From assembly GCF_014218705.1 (NCBI RefSeq), contig NZ_JABBJF010000021.1, positions 27,766-91,765 on the forward strand: a stretch of 64,000 bases of DNA. The letters run 5' to 3'. Positions 8,634 through 15,853 of this stretch are shown one piece after another. Both the position numbers and the translations under genes were made by a program. Every line of letters begins with the position of its first letter. The stretch's first letter is position 1. The DNA is from Kluyvera sichuanensis (GTDB taxonomy: Bacteria; Pseudomonadota; Gammaproteobacteria; Enterobacterales; Enterobacteriaceae). A model generated the notes under the pieces. The model had not been told where the DNA came from. It did not search any database and was given only the letters and a program-made list of their open reading frames with translations.

Positions 8634-8660
8634 ATGGCGCCTTGAGGCGCCATGATTTTT
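8634..8660 (+). terminator. Rho-independent terminator
   Basis: ATGGCGCC and GGCGCCAT form a perfect 8-bp stem with a 4-base loop, followed by GATTTTT. It ends the helicase operon. Confidence 0.85.
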
Positions 8661-8688
8661 CGTAAAGATAAGGATTTTGTTCGGTACA

Positions 8689-9111
8689 ATGAAACACGCA
8701 TTACTTCCTCTGATTGCTACCTCCGCGTTACTTATCACTGCATGTCAATCTCGTCCTGTTTCTGTCTCTGATGCAAAGCCAGCACCGCAGGCCAGAATAT
8801 TCAAATACCAATCTCCAGCGGCATCTACGCTGGTGGTACTGAGGGATAAAAGCATGGTGGGCGCAGGTTGCGACGCATCGATCTTCATCAATGGCGAAAC
8901 CGTTGCCAAACTTGAGACAGGTGAAAAAGTCACTTTTCATCTGGATGCCGGAGAATGGATTGTTGGCGCTTCACTGGAAGGCGCCGGGCTGTGCGCACTG
9001 AACCCTGCTCGTCAGGAACGCGAGACGATCACCAAAGCTGGCGAGACGAAAGTCTTCCGGGTGTTCACCAGCAACGCAGGTGACATCGATATCCTACCAA
9101 CGACACTGTGA
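8689..9111 (+). CDS. Predicted outer-membrane lipoprotein
   Basis: The protein has 140 residues from ATG 8689; TTG at 8677 is an alternative start. A signal peptide MKHALLPLIATSALLITAC ends in a lipobox-like ITAC, giving a lipid-anchored mature protein starting CQSRPVSV. The rest looks like a beta-rich domain (TLVVLRDK, CDASIFINGETVAKLETGEK, EWIVGASL), similar in outline to DUF2846-type lipoproteins. Phage-borne lipoproteins often alter the host surface or block superinfection, but nothing here shows that directly. Confidence 0.7.
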   Translation: MKHALLPLIATSALLITACQSRPVSVSDAKPAPQARIFKYQSPAASTLVVLRDKSMVGAGCDASIFINGETVAKLETGEKVTFHLDAGEWIVGASLEGAGLCALNPARQERETITKAGETKVFRVFTSNAGDIDILPTTL

Positions 9112-9115
9112 CGAT

Positions 9116-9643
9116 ATGACGAATATTACTGACATCACCTACGGGATTCCTGCAGAAGTCTGGCCGCGAGATTACACCAACGTGGAGAAGGCGCTGATGT
9201 TCTGGCGTAAGTCTCTCATTCCTGTAAGGGTCACGATGGAAGATGGTCAGGTGTTCTGCATGTACGTTCAGGGTCTCATGTCGTCGCGCAACAAAGTCGA
9301 CCTTTGCCCTGCCCCGTTCGACAAAGAAAATCGTATAAGGCTCCCACTTGAGCGAATCAGCACGATTGAATCAGGTGTGACAGAAGGCATTGCGCACGAT
9401 TTCACGGGTCGGACAACGGTACACCCAGACTATGTGGAGAATCGGCCATCTCGCCGTGATTTCTTCAAAATTTGTCGCCAGGCTCATGAGATGCAGAAGT
9501 CTATAAGGGTCTACATGGCGGATGGCCGTGAAATTGAGGGTGTGTCTTCAGGCGTAGACGCTTGCCAGGTCACGCTCAACATGGGGGACGGTCGGAAGAC
9601 AGTCGTCATGTTCGATTGGGTCGAACGGATTTTACCGTTTTAA
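9116..9643 (+). CDS. Protein with two similar beta-rich modules
   Basis: The protein has 175 residues from ATG 9116; GTG 9080 is possible upstream. It contains two related segments, IPVRVTMEDGQVFCMYVQGL (about residues 35-55) and SIRVYMADGREIEGVSSGVD (about 125-145). Each is followed by a strand and an ERI motif (ERISTIE, ERILPF). This looks like an internal duplication of a small barrel, possibly Sm/Hfq-like or SH3-like. It starts 4 bp after the lipoprotein stop and ends at a strong terminator. Function unknown. Confidence 0.6.
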   Translation: MTNITDITYGIPAEVWPRDYTNVEKALMFWRKSLIPVRVTMEDGQVFCMYVQGLMSSRNKVDLCPAPFDKENRIRLPLERISTIESGVTEGIAHDFTGRTTVHPDYVENRPSRRDFFKICRQAHEMQKSIRVYMADGREIEGVSSGVDACQVTLNMGDGRKTVVMFDWVERILPF

Positions 9644-9654
9644 ATCAATAAGGG

Positions 9655-9685
9655 TAATAACCGGCTAAGTCCGGTTATTATTTTA
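9655..9685 (+). terminator. Rho-independent terminator
   Basis: TAATAACCGG and CCGGTTATTA pair perfectly around a 6-base loop and are followed by TTTTAT. It ends the lipoprotein/barrel-protein operon. Confidence 0.85.
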
Positions 9686-9965
9686 TGTGTCACTTCCCGT
9701 TATATTTATTTCCCCTAATCCCGATTCCGTTTTAAATATATAAGGGTGATTGACCGAATAGGAAATTTATTTAGGCAACACCTTCGAGAAAACGCGTTTT
9801 ATTTCTAAGACTTTGATTTTTATTGAAGAAAAATTTTTTCGTTCCCGCGTAAAAAACTCTTGATTTTAATTTCTGTATATCGATAATTAGTCACATCGAA
9901 AGCGAACACGCTAACGATAAACAAATAACAAATTAAGTTATCAATATTACATAAGGATTAATATC
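9686..9965 (+). promoter_or_regulatory. AT-rich upstream region with sigma-70 promoter
   Basis: This 280-bp AT-rich stretch holds no gene. TTGATT (9860-9865) and ATAATT (9883-9888) with a 17-bp spacer form a good promoter. It leaves a leader of about 70 bases before the next gene, whose ribosome-binding site is AAGGA. Confidence 0.6.
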
Positions 9966-10616
9966 ATGTCTAACGTTGCTATCTCTAAAAAATCCATCAT
10001 CGACGCTGCTGTAGTTATCGCTAATGAATTACAAGTTGCAGCCAATAATGCTACTCAGACTTATAACAATCATTATCAGAATGGTACGCACACAAAAGCA
10101 GATAAAGCTAACATGCTTGCAGCGACTACCAAACTTGCATACTTCACCAACAACGTTTTAAACGCTGTTAATGATGAGAAATTAGCTGGTGTCTTTTACT
10201 ACGCGATTAAAGCAAGCAAACAAGCGCCAGAAGTGTTTTTCCGCGAAGCTATGACCAATAGCTATTCACTCGAAAAATTGGTTTATCTGGTTAAATCTAT
10301 CAAGTCTGGTAAATGCGTTTATTCCGTCGCTGATATGTCCGGATCTCGTGTATTCGCATTAATCGAAATGATTAATGATGAACTGGAAACATTCACAAAT
10401 GGCGCTGTTTTCGATTTGATGAATGAAGCCAAAAAAGAAAATGAAATTAAATTGGACGCTGGATATACGCAAGCCAACCAGCTGATCAATCTTTGTGAAC
10501 GTCTCGGACTGGTCGAAAAGATCAAAGGAATGGGCGCAGCGAAAAACGGATCGCAGCAATATCGCTTTATCAAGAATGATTTTTATAACTATCTGGCTGA
10601 TGCTTTCAAAGCGTAA
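9966..10616 (+). CDS. AT-rich orphan protein of unknown function
   Basis: This 216-residue, mostly helical protein is notably more AT-rich than its neighbours. The N-terminal half is rich in Asn and Ala; the C-terminal half (from SGSRVFALIEMINDELE) reads like a winged-helix-type module with TQANQLINLCERLGLVEKIKG and a final QYRFIKNDFYNYL. It has its own promoter and terminator. High-expression signals (strong promoter, AAGGATTAAT before ATG) and separate base composition suggest an independently acquired gene. No family was recognised. Confidence 0.7.
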   Translation: MSNVAISKKSIIDAAVVIANELQVAANNATQTYNNHYQNGTHTKADKANMLAATTKLAYFTNNVLNAVNDEKLAGVFYYAIKASKQAPEVFFREAMTNSYSLEKLVYLVKSIKSGKCVYSVADMSGSRVFALIEMINDELETFTNGAVFDLMNEAKKENEIKLDAGYTQANQLINLCERLGLVEKIKGMGAAKNGSQQYRFIKNDFYNYLADAFKA

Positions 10617-10626
10617 TTAGATGGAT

Positions 10627-10653
10627 ATAGCGCCCACTATGGGCGCTATTTTT
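10627..10653 (+). terminator. Rho-independent terminator
   Basis: ATAGCGCCC and GGGCGCTAT form a 9-bp stem with loop ACTAT, then TTTT. Nearly the same hairpin recurs at 10876. Confidence 0.85.
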
Positions 10654-10666
10654 AAGGATAAAAATC

Positions 10667-10822
10667 ATGATTAGTTATGACCAGATCCGCGCGGAATATC
10701 GCGCAAAATATCGCGCTTATAAACTTGAATTAATCGACGACTTAAAAGCGCAACGTGACAAATTAAATTTTACGTTTTCTGATTTGCTTAACAGCAAAAG
10801 AGACTGTAAACGCAAACGTTAA
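10667..10822 (+). CDS. Small basic protein, 51 residues
   Basis: ATG 10667 has an AAGGATAAAAATC ribosome-binding region. The product MISYDQIRAEYRAKYRAYK... is a highly charged single helix ending in KRDCKRKR. It is bracketed by two nearly identical terminators, which supports it as a separate real unit. The repeated YRAKYRAY segment is notable. Function unknown. Confidence 0.55.
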   Translation: MISYDQIRAEYRAKYRAYKLELIDDLKAQRDKLNFTFSDLLNSKRDCKRKR

Positions 10823-10875
10823 TATTTGCGCTTGTCTGAAATGATCGGAAAACTGCAAAACAGCATTTAAGCAAT

Positions 10876-10899
10876 AGCGCCCACTATGGGCGCTTTTTT
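10876..10899 (+). terminator. Rho-independent terminator
   Basis: AGCGCCC and GGGCGCT around ACTAT, followed by six T. The hairpin is nearly the same as that at 10627, suggesting local duplication. Confidence 0.85.
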
Positions 10900-10921
10900 C
10901 GTTTCAAGATCCGCACATCAT

Positions 10922-10948
10922 AACGCGCCATTGTTGGCGCGTTTTTTA
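10922..10948 (+). terminator. Rho-independent terminator
   Basis: ACGCGCCA and TGGCGCGT form a hairpin followed by a T6 tract. It is the third terminator within 330 bp and insulates the non-coding stretch that follows. Confidence 0.8.
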
Positions 10949-11514
10949 TTGTCTGAAGTCAGCCAAAACAGACCAAAAATAAGCGCCATAAACGCGCCAA
11001 TTTAACGCGTTTTTATGTGTGGTGGTACATACCCATTACCCACAATAAAAATCACGTTATAGCGCGTTTTACAGCGTTTTAGCGCGTGGATTATTTTGTC
11101 GTGTCGTGGGCGTGATCGTCTGGCGATAGCTGGCGACGTGATCCGCGCTATCCTTCGGGACGTGTCGGCAATGTTGGCGCTATCCGTGGGCGCTCGCGTA
11201 TCATTGGCACGTTGGCGCGACGTGTACGCGCTTGCAGTGGTTTACCCACGGATTCACATAATCACATAGCGAAAGCTATCTGGATGGCTCAGGGGCTGAA
11301 ACCCCACCAGCGCTACCCCAGCGCCGCTACGCAATTTCTGGCGCGATTCTGGGCTTCTCCCGCTCTGTTTTCTACATAAAGGCAAACCCAGCCGTTTCCC
11401 GAAAATTTCCTGACCGTTTCCCTTCGGTTCCCCGGACAGCTCTCTGGCCGTTTCTGAAATTCCCTGCGGCAGCTGGTGGACGAAAAGAAAGGGGCGTTTC
11501 CGGCCCCTCCCCTC
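10949..11514. other. Non-coding stretch with GCGC-rich short repeats
   Basis: No convincing gene is visible. The first 300 bp are dense in short variants of GCGCGTTTT, GGCGCTATCC and GGCGACGTG. The last 150 bp have repeated CCGTTTCCC/GGTTCCC-like pieces resembling those at 14.5-14.75 kb. The role is unclear. Confidence 0.5.
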
Positions 11515-11997
11515 TTACTTGCCAGCCATGATGTGAATGCGGTTCTTTCCGTACACCTCTTTCACGTATTCCCCGCACGAGACACTCCACGAGTCGATTC
11601 CTGCTTCGTAGGTGACGTTTTTGCACTTGATGGCATTGTTGGCGATGCGCATCCCCTCCCCCACTGCTTCCTGTTCGCTGAAGTCGAACCCGGATTCTGT
11701 TTTAACCCATAGCGCGATCTGCGTGGCGAACTCGATGAGTTTTGACTGGCAGAAGCGACCGCTGCGTACCGGGAAGATGAATACGCCAAATCCCGAAGTG
11801 GAGACATACGCTTTCTCAAATACGCGCTTATGGCGACGGTTGCAGATTATGTCATTGGTGATCTGCTGTTTCTCTTTACCGGACAGTTCGATGGTTACAT
11901 TGTCACGCCAGGCGCCCAGCACGCTTTTCTCGTTATCAGAGAACGTCACAGAAATATGGCCATGCGCAGGGGTGTTAACAGTAGCGATAAAATTCAT
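11515..11997 (-). CDS. Unknown accessory protein
   Basis: This 160-residue protein begins MNFIATVNTPAHGHISVTFS after the ribosome-binding site AAGGATTATCACC. It has several Cys residues (for example DIICNRRH, CQSKLIEF, CGEYVKEVYG) and no signal peptide or transmembrane segment. A family 2 operator with a GATAAT -10 hexamer sits just upstream. It is the first of a run of similar single-gene units with the same leader. No family was recognised. Confidence 0.65.
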   Translation of the reverse strand: MNFIATVNTPAHGHISVTFSDNEKSVLGAWRDNVTIELSGKEKQQITNDIICNRRHKRVFEKAYVSTSGFGVFIFPVRSGRFCQSKLIEFATQIALWVKTESGFDFSEQEAVGEGMRIANNAIKCKNVTYEAGIDSWSVSCGEYVKEVYGKNRIHIMAGK

Positions 11998-12011
11998 GGT
12001 GATAATCCTTT

Positions 12012-12024
12012 AAACAACTTGTTT
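12012..12024. promoter_or_regulatory. Family 2 operator
   Basis: AAACAACTTGTTT lies inside the conserved leader of the 11515-11997 gene. On the minus strand TTGGAC and GATAAT (16-bp spacer) precede it, placing the palindrome just past the transcription start. Confidence 0.7.
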
Positions 12025-12113
12025 TCTTGTTTGTTTAATTATCGCTACGCGCATAAGGCGTCCAAGCGTTCTGTTTCGGCAACTGGTGGCCGGCAGGGAT
12101 TCGGAGGGTTGTT

Positions 12114-12143
12114 CGGTAGCCTGGCGGTAAGAGGTGGGTGTTT
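12114..12143. repeat. Single copy of the 30-bp GT-rich repeat
   Basis: CGGTAGCCTGGCGGTAAGAG followed by GTGGGTGTTT closely matches the tandem repeats at 15331-15420, about 3.2 kb away. Confidence 0.7.
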
Positions 12144-12202
12144 TTAGCCTGCGGGAAACAGGATGGTCATTTAAGGCCACCAGCATGGGTGGCCTCGTTT
12201 TC

Positions 12203-12484
12203 TTAGTGGAGCAGACCGACGTCGATGGTATCGCCGGAGCCATCCACGCGGATCATCAGCATGGCGAAAGCATTTAATGGGTATCCTGCGTGCCAGTCCG
12301 GGAAGCGGTCATCGCGCATGAAGTCGGCAATGTCATAAACGCTGTCCTCAAAGCGGAAGAAGCGGGCATCACATTGTTCGTCCTGTTCAATGTGATCCAT
12401 TTCCTGCTGCTCTTCCGGCGACAGGTCGAGCCAGGATTCCAGCCATACGTTTTCAGCTTTAGGGGAGATAGTGAAATCGGTCAT
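12203..12484 (-). CDS. Small acidic unknown protein
   Basis: The protein has 93 residues from ATG 12484, which has GGAAG nine bases upstream; ATG 12499 lacks a site. It is strongly acidic (LSPEEQQEMDHIEQDEQCD, YDIADFMRDDRFPDW) and has no membrane segment. Small acidic phage proteins of this kind often mimic DNA or block host enzymes, but that is speculation here. It belongs to the family 2 operator set. Confidence 0.6.
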   Translation of the reverse strand: MTDFTISPKAENVWLESWLDLSPEEQQEMDHIEQDEQCDARFFRFEDSVYDIADFMRDDRFPDWHAGYPLNAFAMLMIRVDGSGDTIDVGLLH

Positions 12485-12503
12485 GTGCATATCTTCCATG
12501 CGT

Positions 12504-12516
12504 AAACATCTTGTTT
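12504..12516. promoter_or_regulatory. Family 2 operator
   Basis: AAACATCTTGTTT lies within the longer conserved leader, with a GATAAT hexamer on the minus strand. It precedes the small acidic protein gene. Confidence 0.65.
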
Positions 12517-12574
12517 TCTAGTTGGTGTAATTATCGCAGTGTGGATAAGGCAAAAAACATTTTGTTATCGGGGA

Positions 12575-12603
12575 TAAGAAAATGGCGCGGGGTACGCGCC
12601 ATT
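12575..12603 (-). terminator. Rho-independent terminator (minus strand)
   Basis: AATGGCGCG and CGCGCCATT form a 9-bp stem; on the minus strand it is followed by TTCTTA. It ends the 12612-13007 gene. Confidence 0.7.
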
Positions 12604-12611
12604 GGAAGGGA

Positions 12612-13007
12612 TTATTCAAACACGCTTTCGGGAATAAATTCGTCTACCATCGCGCTGGAAACGATGCGCAGACCGTATTGACCCATCCAGGTGCTGTTAG
12701 AGTTCAAATCAGAGGTAAACAGCGTGTCGACTCTGGTCATCAGCTTATCGAACATCGCCTTGTCCGCGGTGCGGAAGTACGCTTCCAGCTTTAGCAGCAG
12801 CGGGTCGGTTGCGTTGCTGATGTTCTGATAACCTACGGTGTATACCGCACTTTCACCTTCCCCCTCGCGCACTAAGGTGCTGGTGTGAACCTCCGTTCCG
12901 GTAGTGTTGTCACGCAGAACGACGGTCAGTTTGGCAACTTTCTCGCCGAAGGTGGTTTCGGACGCATAATGTAAATCCAGCACAAGATTTTCGCGTAAAA
13001 CAGTCAT
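12612..13007 (-). CDS. Unknown protein under family 1 control
   Basis: This 131-residue protein is beta-rich at the N-terminus (MTVLRENLVLDLHYASETTF, KLTVVLRDNTTGTEVHTSTL) and helical later (MFDKLMTRVDTLFTSDL). The ribosome-binding site AGGGAGATAAAG precedes the ATG. A family 1 operator lies about 40 bp upstream, unlike its neighbours, which carry family 2 sites. It may therefore be expressed with the replication genes. Function unknown. Confidence 0.65.
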   Translation of the reverse strand: MTVLRENLVLDLHYASETTFGEKVAKLTVVLRDNTTGTEVHTSTLVREGEGESAVYTVGYQNISNATDPLLLKLEAYFRTADKAMFDKLMTRVDTLFTSDLNSNSTWMGQYGLRIVSSAMVDEFIPESVFE

Positions 13008-13045
13008 CTTTATCTCCCTGTATTTGACTAACCTATATTATTGTC

Positions 13046-13065
13046 ATAGGTATGTACTTACAATA
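13046..13065. promoter_or_regulatory. Family 1 operator
   Basis: ATAGGTATGTACTTACAATA lies upstream of the 12612-13007 gene and just after the terminator of the preceding gene. Confidence 0.65.
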
Positions 13066-13073
13066 CAGGAGAC

Positions 13074-13102
13074 TAAAAAAGCCCCGAAGGATGAACGGGG
13101 CT
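13074..13102 (-). terminator. Rho-independent terminator (minus strand)
   Basis: AGCCCCG and CGGGGCT form a stem; the minus strand continues with TTTTTTAG. It ends the 13135-13446 gene. Confidence 0.85.
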
Positions 13103-13134
13103 GTCGTAGGGTCGACTAATCGCTTTTGCACATG

Positions 13135-13446
13135 TCAGGCTGTCGCCAGGAGAGAGGCACGCTGGATTTCTTGCTGGGCTGCTTTGTTCGCCTCCAGTAG
13201 CGCCTGTTCCAGCTCTCCTTCCGGCCAGATAATCTGTTTTGCCATCCACCCTCTTCCACTCTGGCGACGCACACTCATGACGTAACGCGTGCGGGAACCA
13301 TTGTCGAATGAGACCAGCGTCTCTTTGAACAGGCGAATGGCAGTGCCGTTGGCGATGATATCGAGCAGGGTCAGCTGGCTCATTGCGGTTGGCTTTTCTT
13401 TACGTGGCTGGCCCGCACTCAGTTTGGTGATCATCGCGTTTTTCAT
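13135..13446 (-). CDS. Unknown small protein
   Basis: This 103-residue protein has a basic N-terminus (MKNAMITKLSAGQPRKEK). A beta-like centre (RLFKETLVSFDNGSRTRYVMSVRRQSGRGW) is followed by a C-terminal helix rich in Ala, Glu and Gln (ELEQALLEANKAAQQEIQRA). It is a single-gene unit with its own family 2 leader and terminator. No family was recognised. Confidence 0.6.
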   Translation of the reverse strand: MKNAMITKLSAGQPRKEKPTAMSQLTLLDIIANGTAIRLFKETLVSFDNGSRTRYVMSVRRQSGRGWMAKQIIWPEGELEQALLEANKAAQQEIQRASLLATA

Positions 13447-13458
13447 AATTCACTCCGT

Positions 13459-13471
13459 AAACAACTTGTTT
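13459..13471. promoter_or_regulatory. Family 2 operator
   Basis: AAACAACTTGTTT is followed on the plus strand by the shared TCTTGTTGGTGTAA leader; a TATTAT hexamer lies upstream on the minus strand. Confidence 0.7.
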
Positions 13472-13556
13472 TCTTGTTGGTGTAAATAATACCAGCGAGA
13501 AAACGGCTACAAAGCATAGCGTTACGGCGCTGCGCAGCCCCGGAGGTTGCAAACAG

Positions 13557-13580
13557 CAAAAAGCCACCGTGCTGGTGGCC
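13557..13580 (-). terminator. Rho-independent terminator (minus strand)
   Basis: GCCACC and GGTGGC form a short GC-rich stem; the minus strand continues with TTTTTG. It ends the two-gene unit at 13587-14031. Confidence 0.75.
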
Positions 13581-13586
13581 TCACGC

Positions 13587-13805
13587 TTAATCTTCGTCGT
13601 CCGGGAACTCGATGTGTACCGCATCCACCAGCTCCCGCTGTTCATCTTCACTGAGCAGGTGCCAGATCTCCTTCCCTTTGGGTGATTCCCCTTCAGCTGG
13701 TACGAACGACCACAACTTGCGGTACAACTCCGGCCCCACTGCATCCAGGCATTCAGCCAGGGAATCCACGCTCCACACCTCAACCATCACAGGCATCTTA
13801 ATCAT
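13587..13805 (-). CDS. Small acidic unknown protein
   Basis: The protein has 72 residues from ATG 13805, chosen for the GAGGGTGAAGAG ribosome-binding region. It is acidic: MIKMPVMVEVWSVDSLAECL... ending EFPDDED. It follows the 13816-14031 gene by 10 bp, so the two probably form one transcript. Function unknown. Confidence 0.6.
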   Translation of the reverse strand: MIKMPVMVEVWSVDSLAECLDAVGPELYRKLWSFVPAEGESPKGKEIWHLLSEDEQRELVDAVHIEFPDDED

Positions 13806-13815
13806 CTCTTCACCC

Positions 13816-14031
13816 TCACTTCGTTTCTGACATCGTGCAGTTCCACGCGACGGACATTGGGTTGTCCTCGATATGGAAATCAAACGTCCCTTCTCTGTAT
13901 CCTTCAGAGATGAGCGTCGCCACGCGGCCAGCAACATCCAGGGAACGGATAACGTCATCGAGGGAGATCTCACACTCGGATGACGCTTCCTCGCCACAGA
14001 GGGTGATGCTGATATTCAGATGTTTGTACAT
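13816..14031 (-). CDS. Small unknown protein
   Basis: This 71-residue acidic protein is MYKHLNISITLCGEEASSEC... . The ATG sits in the AAACACATG-type context shared by about ten genes of this window, after a GGAG site. It is the first gene of a two-gene unit behind a family 2 operator. No motif was recognised. Confidence 0.6.
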   Translation of the reverse strand: MYKHLNISITLCGEEASSECEISLDDVIRSLDVAGRVATLISEGYREGTFDFHIEDNPMSVAWNCTMSETK

Positions 14032-14048
14032 GTGTTTCTCCTTTGTCT

Positions 14049-14061
14049 AAACACATTGTTT
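14049..14061. promoter_or_regulatory. Family 2 operator
   Basis: AAACACATTGTTT is followed by TCTTGTGTGTGTTATTATCG; GATAAT is the likely -10 hexamer on the minus strand. Confidence 0.65.
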
Positions 14062-14176
14062 TCTTGTGTGTGTTATTATCGCAATAAGAAAACGGGGAAA
14101 AAGAATTCCTTAAAGGCTGATGTGCTTGTGCCGATTTATTGATATGTATGTATCTGGCTAACTCAGAGGGAATGTG

Positions 14177-14419
14177 ATGAGCACTAAAGACTACACAGAC
14201 GGGTACTTCAGCATCGACGCCGAGAGAGGCGAGTTGCTACATGGCGGCATCGCTGTCGGACGCGTCATTTTGGTTAACGGTCAGATTTACACAGAGCTGG
14301 ACGATACCAGTTCAAGCGCACCTGTCGTCTCCGGCCCCTTCGGGACAAGAGAAGAGGCGCTCGATGATTTGTGGGACAACAGAGACGATGCGAATCAGGG
14401 CAGTGAGATTTTCGAATAA
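14177..14419 (+). CDS. Small acidic unknown protein
   Basis: ATG 14177 follows AGAGGGAAT, and the product has 80 residues. It has a short beta-rich body (ERGELLHGGIAVGRVILVNGQIYTELDD) and a helical acidic tail (REEALDDLWDNRDDANQGSE). It is one of the few plus-strand genes in this stretch and marks the start of a long non-coding region. Function unknown. Confidence 0.6.
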   Translation: MSTKDYTDGYFSIDAERGELLHGGIAVGRVILVNGQIYTELDDTSSSAPVVSGPFGTREEALDDLWDNRDDANQGSEIFE

Positions 14420-15330
14420 ACGTCCTCGGCGATTTCACCACCAAAACCCGTAACCCTTTACACTAGATCTGGCTTCCCGACATGAGCGTGCGAAGCTGAT
14501 CTGGTCTCAACGCTCAACTGCGGGATTCACCAATTCCCGCACTCTTCAGGTGAATGAGGAAAAGGCATACTCCCGCAGCCGCCCCTCGCTCTGAACCGGG
14601 ATGTACCCGTTTCCCGACCGGCAGCCAGCCTTTTCTCGGTTCGTATAGCGGGATTCCCACCGTTTCCCTGAAAACCTCCAGCCTTTTCCCTACGGCGATG
14701 CCCCGTTCCTGAAAAGGGACATGGCCTTTTCCCTGGATGGCCCGAAGGTTGACCGAAGGGGTGGATAGGGACGTTACGGGGGATGAAAACTATGGCTTGA
14801 ATTTCTACGAAGAAAGTAGCGATACCCCTCTTCCCCTTCCCACTTATACCTCCAGTTAAATCTCTACGGATTTTCTCTCCTGTGGACGTGCAAACCTTCC
14901 CCCTGATAACACTCTATACGGCGAGTATTCCTTTGGGTGAAATGGGTGGTTTGTTCTCTCTACCGGCGTATGTGGTTTCGTTCTTTTTGAGGTGGTTCTT
15001 CTCTGTGTTTTCGTCTGGGGTGTTCTCGTCGTTTTGGGGAGTGTTCTTCTCCCTGTATGGAGTAATGGCAGGTGCGCTTTTCTCTTCGTTTACGTGAAAT
15101 TGTGGAAGTGTGGGTAATGGCAGTAGGGCGCTTTAGTTGTTCTCCGCATATGAAGTAATGGCGTTCCCTGCTATTCAGGGATTTGCGCTCTCTTTCGGGG
15201 TAATGGTGGGTAAAGGAGATTGCGACGGTTCCTGTTCTGGTCTGGGTTTGTCCGGGGTTTCGTTCTGGCTGTTCTTCTCCGTGTATTGGGTAATGGCATA
15301 TAGGGGTTTGCGTGCACGAGCTGCATTCAC

Positions 15331-15420
15331 GGTTGCCTGGGGAGATTAGGTGGGTGCTCTGTAGCCTGGGGCAAAGAGGTGGGTCTTTTCGGTAGCCTGA
15401 CAGGAAGAGGTGGGTGTTTC
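15331..15420. repeat. Three tandem 30-bp repeats
   Basis: Units begin at 15331, 15361 and 15391, each GGTAGCCTG-like, then AAGAGGTGGGT. A fourth copy stands alone at 12114-12143. The exact 30-bp period is close to three helical turns. Confidence 0.75.
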
Positions 15421-15487
15421 CGGGATTGTGGGTAATGGCGTCTCTGGGTTTCCTGTGGGTGTGGTTAACTTGTTTTCTTGTGCCTGA

Positions 15488-15500
15488 AAACAACTTGTTT
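15488..15500. promoter_or_regulatory. Family 2 operator in the non-coding region
   Basis: AAACAACTTGTTT is preceded by a partial copy (GGTTAACTTGTTTTCTTG). It has no clear gene downstream on the minus strand; it may drive a transcript through the GT-rich repeats. Confidence 0.5.
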
Positions 15501-15853
15501 AGATGTCCAACATAACGCAACGGGAGCGCTTCTGAGCGTGTCTGCTTTTGGGTGGTATCACGAGTCGTTTTTGACGTTTTGGTCGCAGGGAGATGGATTC
15601 TGGTGCGCAGGAATTTGGGTATAAGAGATGGCGTGCGAAAACATCAATTTTTTAGACCAAATCAGGGGAAAGCGTTGACTTTTCGTTGACGTGTTATTTA
15701 TTTGTTTTCTTATGGGGGTAATTGGCTTAAATGCCTTGTCACGCCTGGGTTGGGGTAGGTTGGAGAGGTGGGGAAAGTGGCGATCAACGGACTCTTATAG
15801 AAATCCTCAATTTGTGACCGCCAATGTCAACGGATTGATTAAGCTAGTTGTGC

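Larger units (their letters stand above)
14420..15853. other. 1.4-kb non-coding region with GT-skewed repeats
   Basis: No convincing gene is present. From 14440 to 14760 there are repeated pyrimidine-rich pieces of the CCGTTTCCC/CCTTTTCCC type. From about 14880 to 15480 the plus strand is strongly G+T rich, with six copies of GTAATGG (15062, 15114, 15155, 15200, 15290, 15432) and a tandem 30-bp repeat. The open frames found there are low-complexity by-products of the skew. It may be a replication, priming or DNA-structure region. Confidence 0.55.

Noticed and set aside
14882..15097. A 71-codon plus-strand frame rich in Phe and Ser
   Set aside because: The apparent membrane protein follows from GT-rich sequence reading as TTT, TTC, TCT and GTG; there is no ribosome-binding site.
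14960..15520. A 186-codon minus-strand frame in the GT-skewed region
   Set aside because: The product is a low-complexity mix of Pro, His, Thr and Arg produced by the repeats and strand bias. It lacks a clear start signal.
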